From: Microbacterium gallinarum
GTDB taxonomy: Bacteria; Actinomycetota; Actinomycetes; Actinomycetales; Microbacteriaceae
Assembly (NCBI RefSeq): GCF_014837165.1
Contig: NZ_JACSPM010000001.1
Location: 1-64,000 of the forward strand
Length of the DNA stretch: 64,000 bases
Direction of reading: 5' to 3'
A program made the position numbers and the translations under genes. Under the pieces are notes generated by a model. That model did no database searches. It saw only the letters and a program-made list of their open reading frames with translations, and was not told the origin of the DNA. Of this stretch, positions 10,244 through 20,312 are shown piece after piece (positions within the stretch are counted from its first letter, which is position 1; each line of letters starts with the position of its first letter).

Positions 10244-10262
10244 ATGGTACGGGGGCGGTACC
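10244..10262 (-). promoter_or_regulatory. hisC -10 element with overlapping inverted repeat
   Basis: TACCAT on the minus strand (10249-10244) lies 7 nt before the hisC GTG. It is overlapped by the inverted repeat GGTAC (10246-10250) / GTACC (10258-10262), a possible operator for the histidine genes. The promoter is inferred from position; the operator is a guess from symmetry. Confidence 0.45.
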
Positions 10263-10351
10263 GCTCACCTGCCGCGTGTGTCGGCGGGAGACGGCTCCGG
10301 ATGCCGGGGTCCGCGCCGCGCCCTGTGACGAGCAGCGGCACCGAATCGACG

Positions 10352-10738
10352 TCAGCGGCTCGAGTCGTACTCGGCCGGGATCGCCAGGCTCTGCCCGGCT
10401 TCGAGCGACACGCCCTCGAGCGCGTTGAGGCGGACGATGGCATCGATGACGTCGCGCGGGTCTGCCTGTGGGGCCACGGTCTCGGCGATGGACCACAGCG
10501 TGTCGCCGAACGAGACGGTGACGGTGGAGAACGACTCCGGAGCGGTACCCGCGTCGCGGCTGGCGAGCGCCGTGCCGCCCGAGACCATCGCAAGGCTGAT
10601 CGCGACGACGGCGGGGATCGCAGCGAGCGTCGCGAGCACACGACGACCGCGGAGCGTGAGGCGCAGGCGCGTCGAACGTGCGGGCCGGGCGAAGGCGGAA
10701 CCCGCGAAAGCGGGCGACGTGATGCCGATGGTGCTCAT
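10352..10738 (-). CDS. LysM cell-division suppressor, ChiZ/DivS-like, divergent from lexA
   Basis: A 128-residue membrane-anchored protein: basic N-terminus, one transmembrane helix (about residues 33-55), then a LysM domain (71-121: [15 protein letters not shown] to [10 protein letters not shown]). Its size and position match actinobacterial SOS-induced division inhibitors: ChiZ in Mycobacterium, DivS in Corynebacterium, and YneA in Bacillus by analogy. During DNA damage it should bind peptidoglycan and hold septation. The ATG at 10738 has AGGAGGAG 6 nt upstream. A TTGACA promoter with an SOS-like box over its -10 lies 76-104 bp upstream of the start codon. No catalytic glycosidase motif is visible. 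Name is by context; family members diverge strongly. Confidence 0.82.
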   Translation of the reverse strand: MSTIGITSPAFAGSAFARPARSTRLRLTLRGRRVLATLAAIPAVVAISLAMVSGGTALASRDAGTAPESFSTVTVSFGDTLWSIAETVAPQADPRDVIDAIVRLNALEGVSLEAGQSLAIPAEYDSSR

Positions 10739-10810
10739 GTTCTGCTCCTCCTGCTGGGGAGAGATTCGCACCCGCCGCTCGGCCGGGAGCAGAGGATGCG
10801 AATCTCTGTA

Positions 10811-10842
10811 CCGAAGTTATCTTCGATGTTCTACGATGTCAA
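10811..10842 (-). promoter_or_regulatory. Promoter and SOS-like box of the ChiZ-like gene
   Basis: On the minus strand TTGACA (10842-10837) and TAACTT (10819-10814) are separated by 17 bp. Overlapping the -10 is TCGAAGATAACTTCGG (10826-10811), which keeps nine of the ten outer bases of the actinobacterial LexA box TCGAAC-N4-GTTCGA but has G and C swapped at the inner positions. Binding by LexA is inferred. Confidence 0.6.
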
Positions 10843-10855
10843 GGGGCCGATCCGG

Positions 10856-10871
10856 GTTCGATCTCTCGAAC
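10856..10871. promoter_or_regulatory. Perfect palindrome GTTCGA-N4-TCGAAC before lexA
   Basis: GTTCGA at 10856-10861 and TCGAAC at 10866-10871 are separated by TCTC. The half-sites are those of the LexA box but in the opposite order, with the same 4-bp spacing. It lies 141 bp before the lexA start, between the two divergent genes. It may be an autoregulatory site or a coincidence. Confidence 0.45.
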
Positions 10872-11011
10872 GCGACACGCGGTCGCGGTGTTCCCTTCGA
10901 GCGTCGGAGCCGGATACGGTTTCGATACGAGAACCCCACCACGGGCCTCCGACATTCGAAGACCGCTGCACTCCCGGAGCCCTCTCCGAGGCGGCGAGAC
11001 AGGAGCCGGAC

Positions 11012-11692
11012 ATGAGCGACGCCACCGGGCGCGAGAGGCCGCAGACGCGACGGCGCAAGAGCCTCAGCGACAAGCAGCTCGCGATCCTCGAGGTCATTCA
11101 GCGCTCGATCGCGCGCCACGGCTATCCGCCGAGCATGCGCGAGATCGGCGACGCCGTCGGGCTGAAGTCGCTCTCGAGCGTGACGCACCAGCTCAACCAG
11201 CTCGAGCTGAGCGGCTACCTGAGGCGCGACGCGGGCAAGACCCGCGCGATGGAGGTGCTGATCGACCTGCCGGGCGCCTCCACCGAGAACCCCGACGACG
11301 CAGCCCCCTCGGTGGGCGACGCCGCCCTCGTGCCCCTCGTCGGCCGGATCGCCGCCGGCGTCCCCATCACCGCCGAGCAGCAGGTCGAGGAGATCTTCCC
11401 GCTCCCCCGCCAGTTGGTGGGCAAGGGCGACCTGTTCATGCTGAAGGTGTCGGGCGAGTCGATGATCGACGCCGCCATCTGCGACGGCGACTGGGTGGTC
11501 GTGCGCTCGCAGGCCACGGCCGACAACGGCGAGATCGTCGCCGCGATGCTGGACGGCGAGGCGACGGTGAAGACGTTCCGCCAGCGCGACGGGCACACGT
11601 GGCTCCTTCCCCGCAACTCGGCGTTCGAGCCGATCCTCGGCGACGAGGCCGTCGTGCTCGGAAAGGTCGTCGCGGTCCTCCGCGCCGTCTGA
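11012..11692 (+). CDS. lexA: SOS repressor LexA
   Basis: A 226-residue LexA that represses DNA-damage genes and self-cleaves when RecA filaments form. The N-terminal winged helix (residues about 17-80: [30 protein letters not shown]) reads the SOS box. The cleavage site is Ala115-Gly116 in GRIAAGVPI; the catalytic dyad is Ser150 (VSGESMID) and Lys187 (EATVKTF). The hinge is longer than in E. coli, as is typical in actinobacteria. ATG at 11012 has AGGAG 6 nt upstream; longer readings extend into the intergenic region. Divergent from the ChiZ-like gene with a shared 273-bp regulatory gap. Confidence 0.96.
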   Translation: MSDATGRERPQTRRRKSLSDKQLAILEVIQRSIARHGYPPSMREIGDAVGLKSLSSVTHQLNQLELSGYLRRDAGKTRAMEVLIDLPGASTENPDDAAPSVGDAALVPLVGRIAAGVPITAEQQVEEIFPLPRQLVGKGDLFMLKVSGESMIDAAICDGDWVVVRSQATADNGEIVAAMLDGEATVKTFRQRDGHTWLLPRNSAFEPILGDEAVVLGKVVAVLRAV

Positions 11693-11709
11693 TCACCCCC
11701 GGCGGGTGA
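11693..11709 (+). terminator. Short hairpin after lexA
   Basis: TCACCC (11693-11698) pairs with GGGTGA (11704-11709) directly at the lexA stop. The 6-bp stem has no U tract and could end or pause lexA transcription; the evidence is weak. Confidence 0.4.
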
Positions 11710-11749
11710 AACTCCGGCGCGATGGGCCACCGTCCGCCACAATGGCGGC

Positions 11750-13180
11750 ATGAGCGACATCGACACCGCTGACGCGCAAACGCTCGAAGCACGCATCCGC
11801 GAGCTCGAACGGGAGAACGCACGGCTCGCGGCCGAGACCGCCGCCGCAACGCCTGCCCCGTCCGGCGGACGATGGCGGGCGTGGGTCTCCGCGCTGTGCA
11901 TCGTCATCGCCGCCATCCTCGTGCCGGTGTCGATCGTCACGGCGTGGGCCCGCGTCCAGCTCGTCGAGGAAGACGCGTTCGTCGCGACCCTTGCTCCGCT
12001 CGTCGACGACCGCGCCGTGCAGGCGATGGTCATCGACGAGGCGATGGAGGCGATCAACGACCAGGTCGACTTCCAGACTCTGACGGCCAACGTGTTCGAC
12101 GGCATCGCCGACCTCGGGCTCCCGCCCCGGGCCGCCCAGGCGCTCGGCCTGCTGGAGGCCCCGGCGGCGAGCGGGCTCGAGAACCTGGTCAACGAGGCGG
12201 TCACCCGCGTCGTGGAATCCGATGCGTTCTCCGACGTGTGGGCCACCGCGACGCGCGCCGCCCATCGCGCCCTCACCACGGCGGCGACGTCGGACGGCGG
12301 GGGCCTGGTGGTGCGCACCGATGAGGGCGTCGGCATCCAGCTCGGCGCCGTCGTCGACGCCGTCAAGCAGCGTCTGGTCGACCGGGGCGTGAGCGCCGCA
12401 CAGCTCATCCCCGAGATCGACAGGGTCGTCATCGTGGGCAAGGGCGACAACCTCGCCGCCGTCCGCACCGGATACGCCCTCGCGACGTCACTCGGCTGGT
12501 GGCTCCCGGTCCTCACTCTCGTCCTGTTCGGGCTCGGCATCGCCGTGGCCCGTCGGCGCAGCCTCGCCGTGCTCGGCACGGGCCTCGCCATCGCGATCGG
12601 CGCCGGCGCGCTCGCGATCGGCCTCTCCGTCGGGGATACCGTGATGGGTACGGTGGCCTCCGATCTCGGCCTCTCCCCCGCCGGCCTCGGCGTGATCTAC
12701 GAGCAGGTCGTCGGCGCGATGACGCAGACGGCGATCGTGCTGAGCGTGCTCGGCGTGTTCGTCGCGCTGCTGGGCTGGGCGATGGGCCGCTCCGCCGCCG
12801 CGCAGGGCACCCGCAGCGCGGTCCGCTCCGTCAACTCGTCCGCCCGCCGCCAGCTCGCCGCCCGCGGCCTCGACACCCGCGGCTTCGGCGCCTGGCTCGC
12901 ACGCTCGCGTGTGCTCGTGCGCACGATCATCGCCGTCCTCGCGGTGCTGTGGCTCTTCGCCCTGCGACCGCTGTCGTTCGGCGACGTCGTGCTGGTGATC
13001 GTGGTGGCCTTCGCCGTCGCGTGGCTCCTCGAGCTGCTGCAGCGCCGCGAGGAGGAGCACCCCGTCGAGGGCGACATCGTGGTCGAGAGCGACATCATCG
13101 AGCCCGAGCCGGTGACCACGGATGCCGCGGCCGACGTGGCCGCGGCATCCGATCCGCTCTCGCAAGACGTGAAGAACTAG
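11750..13180 (+). CDS. Actinobacterial multi-pass membrane protein with N-terminal coiled coil
   Basis: A 476-residue integral membrane protein of unknown function. Residues 7-34 form a short coiled coil ([18 protein letters not shown]). A first transmembrane helix follows at about 45-66, then a large extracytoplasmic domain (about 67-250) without recognisable motifs. Two helices lie near 250-300, one near 325-345, a basic Ser/Arg-rich cytoplasmic loop near 350-385, and two helices near 390-435. The tail is acidic. ATG at 11750 lies 57 bp after lexA; CACAAT is 6 nt before it, a weak leaderless-type -10. The end overlaps the convergent metE end by 4 bp. Related proteins are widespread in the phylum, but I know of no assigned role. 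Confidence 0.75.
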   Translation: MSDIDTADAQTLEARIRELERENARLAAETAAATPAPSGGRWRAWVSALCIVIAAILVPVSIVTAWARVQLVEEDAFVATLAPLVDDRAVQAMVIDEAMEAINDQVDFQTLTANVFDGIADLGLPPRAAQALGLLEAPAASGLENLVNEAVTRVVESDAFSDVWATATRAAHRALTTAATSDGGGLVVRTDEGVGIQLGAVVDAVKQRLVDRGVSAAQLIPEIDRVVIVGKGDNLAAVRTGYALATSLGWWLPVLTLVLFGLGIAVARRRSLAVLGTGLAIAIGAGALAIGLSVGDTVMGTVASDLGLSPAGLGVIYEQVVGAMTQTAIVLSVLGVFVALLGWAMGRSAAAQGTRSAVRSVNSSARRQLAARGLDTRGFGAWLARSRVLVRTIIAVLAVLWLFALRPLSFGDVVLVIVVAFAVAWLLELLQRREEEHPVEGDIVVESDIIEPEPVTTDAAADVAAASDPLSQDVKN

Positions 13181-15513
13181 ACCGCGGCACCCACCTTCGC
13201 GCGGATCGTGCGCGTCGCCTCGATGATGTTGCGCAGCGACTCGACGGTCTCGTCGTAGCCGCGGGTCTTGAGACCGCAGTCCGGGTTCACCCACACCTGC
13301 CGCAGCGGCAGCTCGGTCGCGGCGCGGTCGAGCAGCTCGGCGACCTCACCGGCCGACGGGACGCGCGGCGAGTGGATGTCGTAGACGCCCGGACCCACGC
13401 CGTGCGTGAAGCCCGACTCGGCGATGTCGCCGATCACCTCGCCGCGACTGCGCGCGGCCTCGATCGACGTCACGTCGGCGTCGAGCGCTGCGATCGCGTC
13501 GATGACGACGTCGAACTCCGAGTAGCAGAGGTGGGTGTGCACCTGGGTCGCCTCGGCCGCGCCCGCCGTCGACAGCCGGAACGACCCGACCGACCACTCG
13601 AGGTACGCCGGCTGATCGGCTTTCTTCAGCGGCAGGAGCTCGCGCAGCGCCGGCTCGTCGACCTGGATCACGCCGATGCCGGCGGCCTCGAGGTCGGCGA
13701 TCTCGTCACGCAGTGCCAGGGCCACCTGGTTGGCGGTGTCGGCGAGCGGCTGGTCGTCGCGCACGAACGACCACGCCAGGATCGTCACCGGGCCCGTCAG
13801 CATGCCCTTCATCGGCTTGGCGGTGAGCGACTGCGCGAACGTCGACCACGCCACCGTGATCGGCGCCGGCCGTGACACGTCACCCCACAGGATCGAGGGA
13901 CGCGTCGCACGCGAACCGTACGACTGAACCCAGCCGTGCTGCGTGACGTCGAACCCGTCGAGGTTCTCGGCGAAGTACTGCACCATGTCGTTGCGCTCGG
14001 CCTCGCCGTGCACCAGCACGTCGAGCCCGAGGTCCTCCTGCAGCGTCACGACGCGGGCGATCTCGTCGCGGAGGAACTGCTCGTACTCCTCCGTGGTGAT
14101 CTCGCCCTTGCCGTGGCGCGCACGTGCGCGGCGGATGTCGCCGGTCTGCGGGAACGAGCCGATCGTGGTCGTCGGCAGCACGGGAAGGTCGAGCGCGGCC
14201 TCCTGGGCGGCGACCCGTGCCTCGTAGTCGCCGCGGTCGAAGTCCGCCGGGGTCAGTGCGGCGGCGCGCTGGCGCACGGCGCCGTCGCGCACGCCGGGCG
14301 CGCTCCGCCGGTCGGCGAGGGCAGCGGATGCCGCGGCCACCTCGTCCGCGATCGAGTCGGCGCCCTCGGCGAGACCCCGTGCGAGGGTCACGACCTGTCC
14401 GGTCTTCTGGTCGGCGAAGGCCAGCCACGACACCAGACGCGGGTCGAGCGCCGTCTCGTCCTCGACGTCGTGCGGGACGTGCTGCAGCGACGTCGACGTG
14501 CCGGCCGACACCTGAGCCGCGCCGAGCGCCTCGAGGGCCGTGAGCTTCGTCCACGCGGCGGCGAGGTCCCCGCGCCAGATGTTGCGGCCGTCGATCACCC
14601 CGCCGACGAGCGTCTTGCCCGCCAGACCGTGGGCTGCGGCCGGCGCCGAGCCGCGCGTCAGATCGATCGCGAGCGCCTCGACGGGCGCAGCGGCGAGCGC
14701 CGTCCACGCCTCGGGTGAGAGCTGGGCGTAGCCGGCCGTCACGAGGATCGAAGGGCGGTCCGACGCGCCGCCGAGCACGGCGTACGCGCGTGCAGCCGCA
14801 TCGGCGAGCGCCGCCGGCGACGCCGGCAGGCTCTCGCTGACGAGGGCGGGCTCGTCGAGCTGCACCCACTCGGCTCCCGCGGCGCGCAGCGCGCCCAGGA
14901 GTTCGGCGTACACGGGCAGGAGGTCGTCGAGACGGCTGAGCGGGTAGAAGCCCTCGGGCGCGGCATCCGTCGCCTTCGCCAGCGCGAGCAGGGTGACCGG
15001 CCCGACGACGACCGGGCGAACGGTGAAGCCATCCGACTTCGCCTCGGCGACCTGGCTTGAGAACCGCTCGCTCGACAGGGCGAACGCCGTCTCGGGTCCG
15101 ATCTCGGGAACGAGGTAGTGGTAGTTGGTGTCGAACCACTTCGTCATCTCGAGAGGGGCGTTCTCACCGGCGCCGCGCGCGGCGGTGAAGTACGCGCCGA
15201 GGCCGATCGTGCCGTCGGCCTCGCGTAGGTCGGCGAACCGCTCCGGCAGCGCACCGACGGCGACAGCGGCGTCGAGGACCTGGTCGTAGTACGAGAACGA
15301 CTCGGGGATCGACGAGTCGTCGCGGCCGAGGCCGAGCTCGGCGAGGCGCTCGCGCGTCGCGCGACGCAGGTCGGCGGCGGTCTGCTCGAGCGCGGCTGCA
15401 TCGGTCGTGCCGGCCCAGTGGGCCTCGACGGCGCGCTTGAGCTCGCGACGGCGACCGATCCGGGGGTAGCCGAGGATCGTGCCGCGGGGGAAGGCGGGGG
15501 TGGTGTCGGTCAT
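13177..15513 (-). CDS. metE: Cobalamin-independent methionine synthase
   Basis: A 778-residue enzyme that transfers the methyl group of methyltetrahydrofolate (triglutamate form) to homocysteine without B12. The N-terminal barrel begins [20 protein letters not shown]. The C-terminal catalytic barrel has [12 protein letters not shown], the zinc ligands His-x-Cys in [11 protein letters not shown], and the terminal [12 protein letters not shown] with a further zinc Cys. Length is full. ATG at 15513 has AAGGAAG upstream and overlaps the metF stop (ATGA), so translation is coupled to MetF, which makes its methyl donor. Confidence 0.97.
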   Translation of the reverse strand: MTDTTPAFPRGTILGYPRIGRRRELKRAVEAHWAGTTDAAALEQTAADLRRATRERLAELGLGRDDSSIPESFSYYDQVLDAAVAVGALPERFADLREADGTIGLGAYFTAARGAGENAPLEMTKWFDTNYHYLVPEIGPETAFALSSERFSSQVAEAKSDGFTVRPVVVGPVTLLALAKATDAAPEGFYPLSRLDDLLPVYAELLGALRAAGAEWVQLDEPALVSESLPASPAALADAAARAYAVLGGASDRPSILVTAGYAQLSPEAWTALAAAPVEALAIDLTRGSAPAAAHGLAGKTLVGGVIDGRNIWRGDLAAAWTKLTALEALGAAQVSAGTSTSLQHVPHDVEDETALDPRLVSWLAFADQKTGQVVTLARGLAEGADSIADEVAAASAALADRRSAPGVRDGAVRQRAAALTPADFDRGDYEARVAAQEAALDLPVLPTTTIGSFPQTGDIRRARARHGKGEITTEEYEQFLRDEIARVVTLQEDLGLDVLVHGEAERNDMVQYFAENLDGFDVTQHGWVQSYGSRATRPSILWGDVSRPAPITVAWSTFAQSLTAKPMKGMLTGPVTILAWSFVRDDQPLADTANQVALALRDEIADLEAAGIGVIQVDEPALRELLPLKKADQPAYLEWSVGSFRLSTAGAAEATQVHTHLCYSEFDVVIDAIAALDADVTSIEAARSRGEVIGDIAESGFTHGVGPGVYDIHSPRVPSAGEVAELLDRAATELPLRQVWVNPDCGLKTRGYDETVESLRNIIEATRTIRAKVGAAV

Positions 15514-16469
15514 CGTGCGACTTCCTTTTCGAGGGGGTGGGTGAGGATCCCGGCGTCGCGCAGCACCGCGAGCACCGTTTCGTGGCTGTTGAAGGCGTAC
15601 AGGTGAACGCCGGGAGCGCCCCCGGCGACGACGTCGCGGGCGAGTCCGGCGGCGTACTCGATCCCGAGCGCGCGCTGGCCCTCGGCGGTGGGCTCGACCT
15701 CGAGCGCGATGGCGAGCTCGGCGGGCAGCTCCTCGTCGCTGAGCTCGAGCACGCGGCGCAGCCGCGACGGCGAGGTGATCGGCATGATGCCCGGCAGAAT
15801 CGGGATCGTCACGCCGGCGTCGCGCGAACGCTGGACGAACGCGAGGTAGTCGTCGGCGTGGAAGAAGAGCTGCGTGATCGCGAGCGTCGCACCGGCCGCC
15901 TGCTTGGCGAGCAGCGCGTCGATGTGCTCGCGCGGATGCCGCGACCGGGGGTGCCCGTTGGGGAAGGCCGCGACGGCGATGTCCACCTTGGTGCGCGGCT
16001 CGACCTGCACGGCGCCGGGGACGCCCGGGATCTCGCGCTCGGTGTACGGCGCGCGCTCCGCCTGCACGCGGTCGATGAGCTGGACGAGCTGCGCCGAGCT
16101 CTCGAGATCGCCGAGGAACGTCTCATCCTCGCGGACGCCGGCGGGCGGGTCGCCGCGCAGCGCCAGGAAGCTCGTGACCCCGGCATCCAGGAACTCCCGG
16201 ATCAGCGCATTGGCGCCCGCGTACGTGTTGCCGACGCAGGTGAGGTGGGCGAGCGGGGACGCCGCGGTCTCGGCGAGGATGAACCGCAGCAGGTCGAGGG
16301 AGCGCCCGCCGGTGGATCCGCCCGCGCCGTAGGTGACGGAGATGAATCGCGGGCACGCGGCCGCCAGCTGCCGGATGGTCTCGTGGAGGGCGAGGATGCC
16401 CGCCTCGGACCTGGGCGGGTAGACCTCGAACGAGAACGGCACCGGAGGTGTGCTGAGGTCGATCGACAT
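15510..16469 (-). CDS. metF: Methylenetetrahydrofolate reductase
   Basis: A 319-residue FAD barrel that reduces methylene-THF to methyl-THF, the substrate for MetE encoded next. Recognisable are [13 protein letters not shown] at the start, [58 protein letters not shown] and [19 protein letters not shown] at 16469 is where homology begins; no good Shine-Dalgarno site is seen. A leader of up to about 220 bp with several hairpins precedes it (16470-16717). First gene of metF-metE. Confidence 0.95.
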   Translation of the reverse strand: MSIDLSTPPVPFSFEVYPPRSEAGILALHETIRQLAAACPRFISVTYGAGGSTGGRSLDLLRFILAETAASPLAHLTCVGNTYAGANALIREFLDAGVTSFLALRGDPPAGVREDETFLGDLESSAQLVQLIDRVQAERAPYTEREIPGVPGAVQVEPRTKVDIAVAAFPNGHPRSRHPREHIDALLAKQAAGATLAITQLFFHADDYLAFVQRSRDAGVTIPILPGIMPITSPSRLRRVLELSDEELPAELAIALEVEPTAEGQRALGIEYAAGLARDVVAGGAPGVHLYAFNSHETVLAVLRDAGILTHPLEKEVAR

Positions 16470-16717
16470 ATCGTGCTTCTCGGATCGGGACGGACGGGAT
16501 GGGCGGGCGGCCGCGGACGCGCGCACGCTCGGGGTGTCCGGCGGCGCGGTGTCATCGCGGGCGGGTGCCGGGCTCGGCTGTCGCTCCCTGCCCGGCCCCT
16601 CGATCTCTCTCGGGGACCGTCCGATTCGGACGACCGGGCGACGATGGGGTCCAAGCTAGCCGAGCGCCGCACGCAACCCCCTCCCTGTGACCTTCTGTTT
16701 CGCCGTAGCGTGGACTC
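16470..16717. other. Intergenic region between metF and the S9 peptidase gene
   Basis: A 248-bp divergent gap. The S9 peptidase promoter element TAGCGT is at 16706-16711. Toward metF, GTCCG-ATT-CGGAC and neighbouring GC-rich inverted repeats could form hairpins in the metF leader. I could not fit the sequence to a cobalamin or SAM riboswitch, although such leaders are common for metE/metF units. Confidence 0.5.
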
Positions 16718-18640
16718 GTGACGACGGAACTGCCCTACGGATCCTGGCCCTCCCCGCTGTCGGCCGAGGCGGTGTCGGCCGCATCGCCCCGCATCGAGGG
16801 TGCGCGGTTCGTGGGCGACGAGGTGTGGTGGGGCGAATCCGTGCCCGAGGAGGCAGGCCGCACCGCCGTGCGCAGACTGGCGCCATCCGGCGAGGTCTCC
16901 GATGTGATCGACGCGCCGTGGAGCGCACGTTCGCGCGTGCACGAGTACGGCGGCGGCGCCTGGACCACCGTCGTCGGCGACGCCCTCGTCTTCGTCGAGA
17001 AGGCGGACCAGCGCGTGTGGAGGGCCACCCCCGGCGAGCGCCCGAGAGCTCTCACGCCCCTGGCCGGCGACATGCGCTTCGGCGGCCTCACCTGGGAGGG
17101 CGGACGCCTGCTCGCCGTGCGCGAGACGCATCGCGACGAGGCGGCTCCGCACCGTGACATCGTCGAGATCCCCGTCGACGGAAGCGCAGTGGAGGATGCT
17201 GCGCGACTCCGCTCGCTCGTCGAGGACAGCGACTTCCTCGCGCATCCCGCCCTGTCACCCGACGGCACGCGTCTCGCCTGGGTGGCGTGGAACCATCCCG
17301 ACATGCCATGGGACCGCGCGGAGCTGCGCGTCGGACGCCTCGAAGGCGGTCTCGTCGCCGAGTGGACGACCGTCACCTCGGGCGCCACCGCGCCGCTCCA
17401 GCCCATCTGGGTGAGTGACGACGACATCGTGTTCAGCGACGATCCGACCGGCCGCTGGAACCTGACGCGGCTGCGGCTGACCGCTGACCTGCACTGCGAG
17501 GACGTCGCCCCCGCAGACGCCGATACGGGCGGTCCGCTGTGGGTGCTCGGCCAGAGGTGGTTCGCCGTCCTCGACGACGGCCGCATCGTCGCGGTGCGCA
17601 CGAACGGCTCGGATGAGCTGGTCCTGATCGGGACCGACGGCGAGGTGCACCCCCTTCCCGTCGACGCCGTCGCCGGCATGTCGATCGAAGACGTCCGAGG
17701 CAGCCGGATCCTCCTGAGCGGCGCGGGAGCGGCGGGCACCGGCCTGTGGGACCTCGACGTCGACGACCCCGGCGCCGCCCGCCTGCTCGTCGGCGGCCGC
17801 ACGGCGTGGGGCGAGGAATGGATGCCGCGCCCCCGTGTCGTCACGGTCGACGGCCCGCGCGGGCCGGTCCACGCCTTCGACTACCCGCCGACGAATCCCG
17901 ACGTCACTGCACGCGCCGACGAGCGCCCCCCTTATGTGGTGTTCGTGCACGGCGGGCCGACATCGCACGTGGGGGGCGCGGCATCCACCAAGATCGCGTA
18001 CTTCACGAGCCGCGGGATCGGCGTGCTCGACGTCAACTACGGCGGTTCGAGCGGCTACGGGCGCCCGTACCGCGAGCGCCTGCTCGGACAGTGGGGCGTC
18101 GTCGACGTCGACGACGTGATCGCCGCCGCCCGGGGCCTCGCCGCCGAGGGCGCCGCCGACGCGGATCGTCTCGCGATCGCGGGCGGATCCGCCGGGGGCT
18201 GGACGGTGCTGTGCGCACTGACCCTGTCGGACGCCTTCGCCGCGGGGATCAGCCGCTACGGCGTCGCCGATCTGCGACGGCTGGCCGAAGACACCCACGA
18301 CTTCGAGGCGCGCTACCTCGACAGCATGGTCGGGCCGTTGCCCGAGGCCGAGGCGCTGTACGTCGCCCGCTCGCCGCTGTCACGGCTCGACCGGCTGCGC
18401 ACGCCCCTGCTGATCGAACAGGGGCTCGACGACCGCGTCGTGCCCCCCTCGCAGTCCGAAGCCGTGCGCGACGCCCTCCGTCAGAACGGCGTGCCGCACG
18501 CATACCTCGCGTTCGAGGGCGAGGGGCACGGCTTCCGCCGCGCCGAGACGGTCGTGCGTCAGCTGCAGGCCGAGGTGGCGTTCCTCGGCCGGGTGTTCGG
18601 GTTCGCCCCCGACGGCCTGCCCCCGCTCGAGCTCGACTGA
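16718..18640 (+). CDS. S9-family (prolyl oligopeptidase-like) peptidase
   Basis: A 640-residue cytoplasmic serine peptidase of the acylaminoacyl-peptidase/DPP branch. The N-terminal 380 residues form a beta-propeller. The alpha/beta-hydrolase domain carries VFVHGGPTSHVGG, NYGGSSGYGRPYR, the nucleophile elbow GGSAGGW (Ser491), Asp in GLDDRVVPP and His in GEGHGF. No signal peptide is present. Start is GTG at 16718 with TAGCGT 6 nt upstream and no Shine-Dalgarno site (leaderless type). Substrate is probably short peptides; alternative hydrolase activities cannot be excluded. Confidence 0.9.
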   Translation: MTTELPYGSWPSPLSAEAVSAASPRIEGARFVGDEVWWGESVPEEAGRTAVRRLAPSGEVSDVIDAPWSARSRVHEYGGGAWTTVVGDALVFVEKADQRVWRATPGERPRALTPLAGDMRFGGLTWEGGRLLAVRETHRDEAAPHRDIVEIPVDGSAVEDAARLRSLVEDSDFLAHPALSPDGTRLAWVAWNHPDMPWDRAELRVGRLEGGLVAEWTTVTSGATAPLQPIWVSDDDIVFSDDPTGRWNLTRLRLTADLHCEDVAPADADTGGPLWVLGQRWFAVLDDGRIVAVRTNGSDELVLIGTDGEVHPLPVDAVAGMSIEDVRGSRILLSGAGAAGTGLWDLDVDDPGAARLLVGGRTAWGEEWMPRPRVVTVDGPRGPVHAFDYPPTNPDVTARADERPPYVVFVHGGPTSHVGGAASTKIAYFTSRGIGVLDVNYGGSSGYGRPYRERLLGQWGVVDVDDVIAAARGLAAEGAADADRLAIAGGSAGGWTVLCALTLSDAFAAGISRYGVADLRRLAEDTHDFEARYLDSMVGPLPEAEALYVARSPLSRLDRLRTPLLIEQGLDDRVVPPSQSEAVRDALRQNGVPHAYLAFEGEGHGFRRAETVVRQLQAEVAFLGRVFGFAPDGLPPLELD

Positions 18641-18641
18641 G

Positions 18642-18703
18642 CGCGTCCCGCGTCGCCGCGCCCCGGTCGTCGAGCGAGGAGCGAGGCGGCGCGACGGGAC
18701 GCG
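18642..18703. terminator. Bidirectional terminator between S9 peptidase and hflX
   Basis: A 9-bp perfect arm (18642-18650 with 18695-18703) plus an inner GC-rich part lies between two convergent genes and abuts the hflX stop. The loop holds a CGAGCGAGGAGCGAGG stretch resembling the intergenic repeat seen near recA. Confidence 0.65.
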
Positions 18704-20221
18704 TCAGCGCACGAACGGCGCGAGCCGTGCGGCGAGGTGCTCGCCGACCCGGGCGCGCACCGCGGTGCCGCCCTCTTCATGCTGCTGGTCGAGGATCATG
18801 CCCTGCTCGTGGATGGCCGACACCAGGTCGCCCCGGTCGTACGGCACGAGCACGTCGATCTCGACGGCGGGAAGCGGCAGCGCCGCCTCGATCGCCGCGC
18901 GCAGCTCGTCGATCCCCTCGCCGGTGCGCGAGGACGCGAAGAGCGCCTTCGGCTCGAGGCCGCGCAGCAGCAGGCGCTCGTCGTCGTCGATCAGGTCGGC
19001 CTTGTTGAAGACGACGAGTTCCGGGATGTCGCGTCCGCCCACATCGCCGATGACATCGCGCACCGTCGCCAGCTGAGCGGCCGGGTCGGGGTGCGAGCCG
19101 TCGACGACGTGCACGATGACGTCGGCCTCGCCGACCTCCTCGAGCGTCGAGCGGAACGCCTCGACGAGCTGGTGCGGCAGGTTGCGCACGAACCCGACCG
19201 TGTCGGTGAGCGTGTAGACGCGACCGTCGGTCGTCTCGGAGCGGCGGACCGTGGCATCGAGCGTCGCGAACAGCGCATTCTCGACCAGCACGCCGGCGCT
19301 CGTGAGCCGATTGAGCAGGCTCGACTTGCCGGCGTTGGTGTAGCCGGCGATCGCGACGGAGGGGATGGTGTGGCGCTTGCGCTCGGCCCGCTTGGCGTCG
19401 CGGGCGGGCGCGAACTCGCGGATCTGGCGGCGCAGCTGCGCCATCTTGGTGCGGATGCGACGGCGGTCGAGCTCGATCTTCGTCTCACCGGGACCGCGCG
19501 AGCCCATGCCCGCGCCGCCGGCGCCGACCTGGCCGCCCGCCTGGCGGCTCATCGAGTCACCCCAACCGCGCAGACGCGGCAGCAGGTACTCGAGCTGCGC
19601 GAGCTCGACCTGCGCCTTGCCCTCGCGGCTCTTGGCATGCTGGCTGAAGATGTCGAGGATGACCGTGGTGCGATCGATGACCTTGACCTTCACCACGTCT
19701 TCCAGCGCGCGCCTCTGGCTCGGCGCGAGTTCGGTGTCGGCGATGACCGTGTCGGCACCCACGGCGGCGACGATGTCACGCAGCTCCTGCGCCTTGCCCC
19801 GGCCCACATAGGTCGCGGGATCGGGGTGCGGACGCCGCTGCAGCACGCCGTCGAGCACCACGGCGCCGGCGGTCTCGGCGAGCGCCGCGAGCTCGCGCAG
19901 CGAGTTCTCGGCGTCCTCCTGCTCACCCTGCGCGTGCACGCCGACCAGCACGACGTTCTCGAGTCGCAACTGCCGGTACTCGACCTCGGTGACGTCTTCG
20001 AGCTCGGTGGACAGTCCGGGCACACGTCGCAGCGCGGCGCGCTCCTCGCGGTCCCACTGCTCGCCGTCGGTGTCGGCGCTGGCGACCGTGGCTTCGTCCT
20101 GGAGCGCCTGCGCGGCGCCGAACACACGCACCCCCGAGCGCGCTTCAGCGCGCGCGAGCACGCGATCCACCGGGTCCACCGGCGTCTCGTCCGTGCTGCG
20201 AGGTGTTGTCGTATCCGTCAT
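18704..20221 (-). CDS. hflX: Ribosome-associated GTPase HflX
   Basis: A 505-residue GTPase that binds and splits stalled ribosomes under stress. The N-terminal HflX domain includes LAALAETAGA and DPATYVGRGKAQEL, followed by the glycine-rich linker RQAGGQVGAGGAGMGSRGPG and the helical QLRRQIREFAPARDAKRAERKRH. The G domain has G1 GYTNAGKSSLLN, G3 LTDTVGFVRNLP and G4 NKADL. An Asp/Glu-rich N-terminal extension is typical of actinobacteria. ATG at 20221 has GGAAGGA 4 nt upstream. Monocistronic by layout. Confidence 0.95.
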   Translation of the reverse strand: MTDTTTPRSTDETPVDPVDRVLARAEARSGVRVFGAAQALQDEATVASADTDGEQWDREERAALRRVPGLSTELEDVTEVEYRQLRLENVVLVGVHAQGEQEDAENSLRELAALAETAGAVVLDGVLQRRPHPDPATYVGRGKAQELRDIVAAVGADTVIADTELAPSQRRALEDVVKVKVIDRTTVILDIFSQHAKSREGKAQVELAQLEYLLPRLRGWGDSMSRQAGGQVGAGGAGMGSRGPGETKIELDRRRIRTKMAQLRRQIREFAPARDAKRAERKRHTIPSVAIAGYTNAGKSSLLNRLTSAGVLVENALFATLDATVRRSETTDGRVYTLTDTVGFVRNLPHQLVEAFRSTLEEVGEADVIVHVVDGSHPDPAAQLATVRDVIGDVGGRDIPELVVFNKADLIDDDERLLLRGLEPKALFASSRTGEGIDELRAAIEAALPLPAVEIDVLVPYDRGDLVSAIHEQGMILDQQHEEGGTAVRARVGEHLAARLAPFVR

Positions 20222-20312
20222 GTGTTCCTTCCGGGATGCCGTTTCCAGCGCTCATCGGCCAGTTCGAGGCATCCGTGAATTCTAGTCTGGTCCTCCGCTA
20301 GGCTCGTCAGCC

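Noticed and set aside
10856-10871. T-arm of a tRNA
   Set aside because: GGGTTCGATC resembles a T-loop, but no acceptor, D or anticodon arms can be built around it.
10973-10990. Additional LexA box just before lexA
   Set aside because: ATTCGAAGACC (about 10962-10972) and TTTCGATACGAGAAC have single half-sites only; a symmetric partner at 4-bp spacing is lacking.
16470-16717. Possible cobalamin or SAM riboswitch in the metF-metE leader
   Set aside because: On the minus strand a GGGAG...CCGAGCCCGGC...GCCCGCGATGAC stretch loosely recalls the cobalamin core, but the GGTG and GAATCC bases are wrong and the B12 box is not found. A plus-strand CCAAGCTAGCC...GCAACCCCCTCC stretch recalls SAM-IV but faces the peptidase gene. 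cmscan would decide; a hit above the gathering threshold would overturn this.
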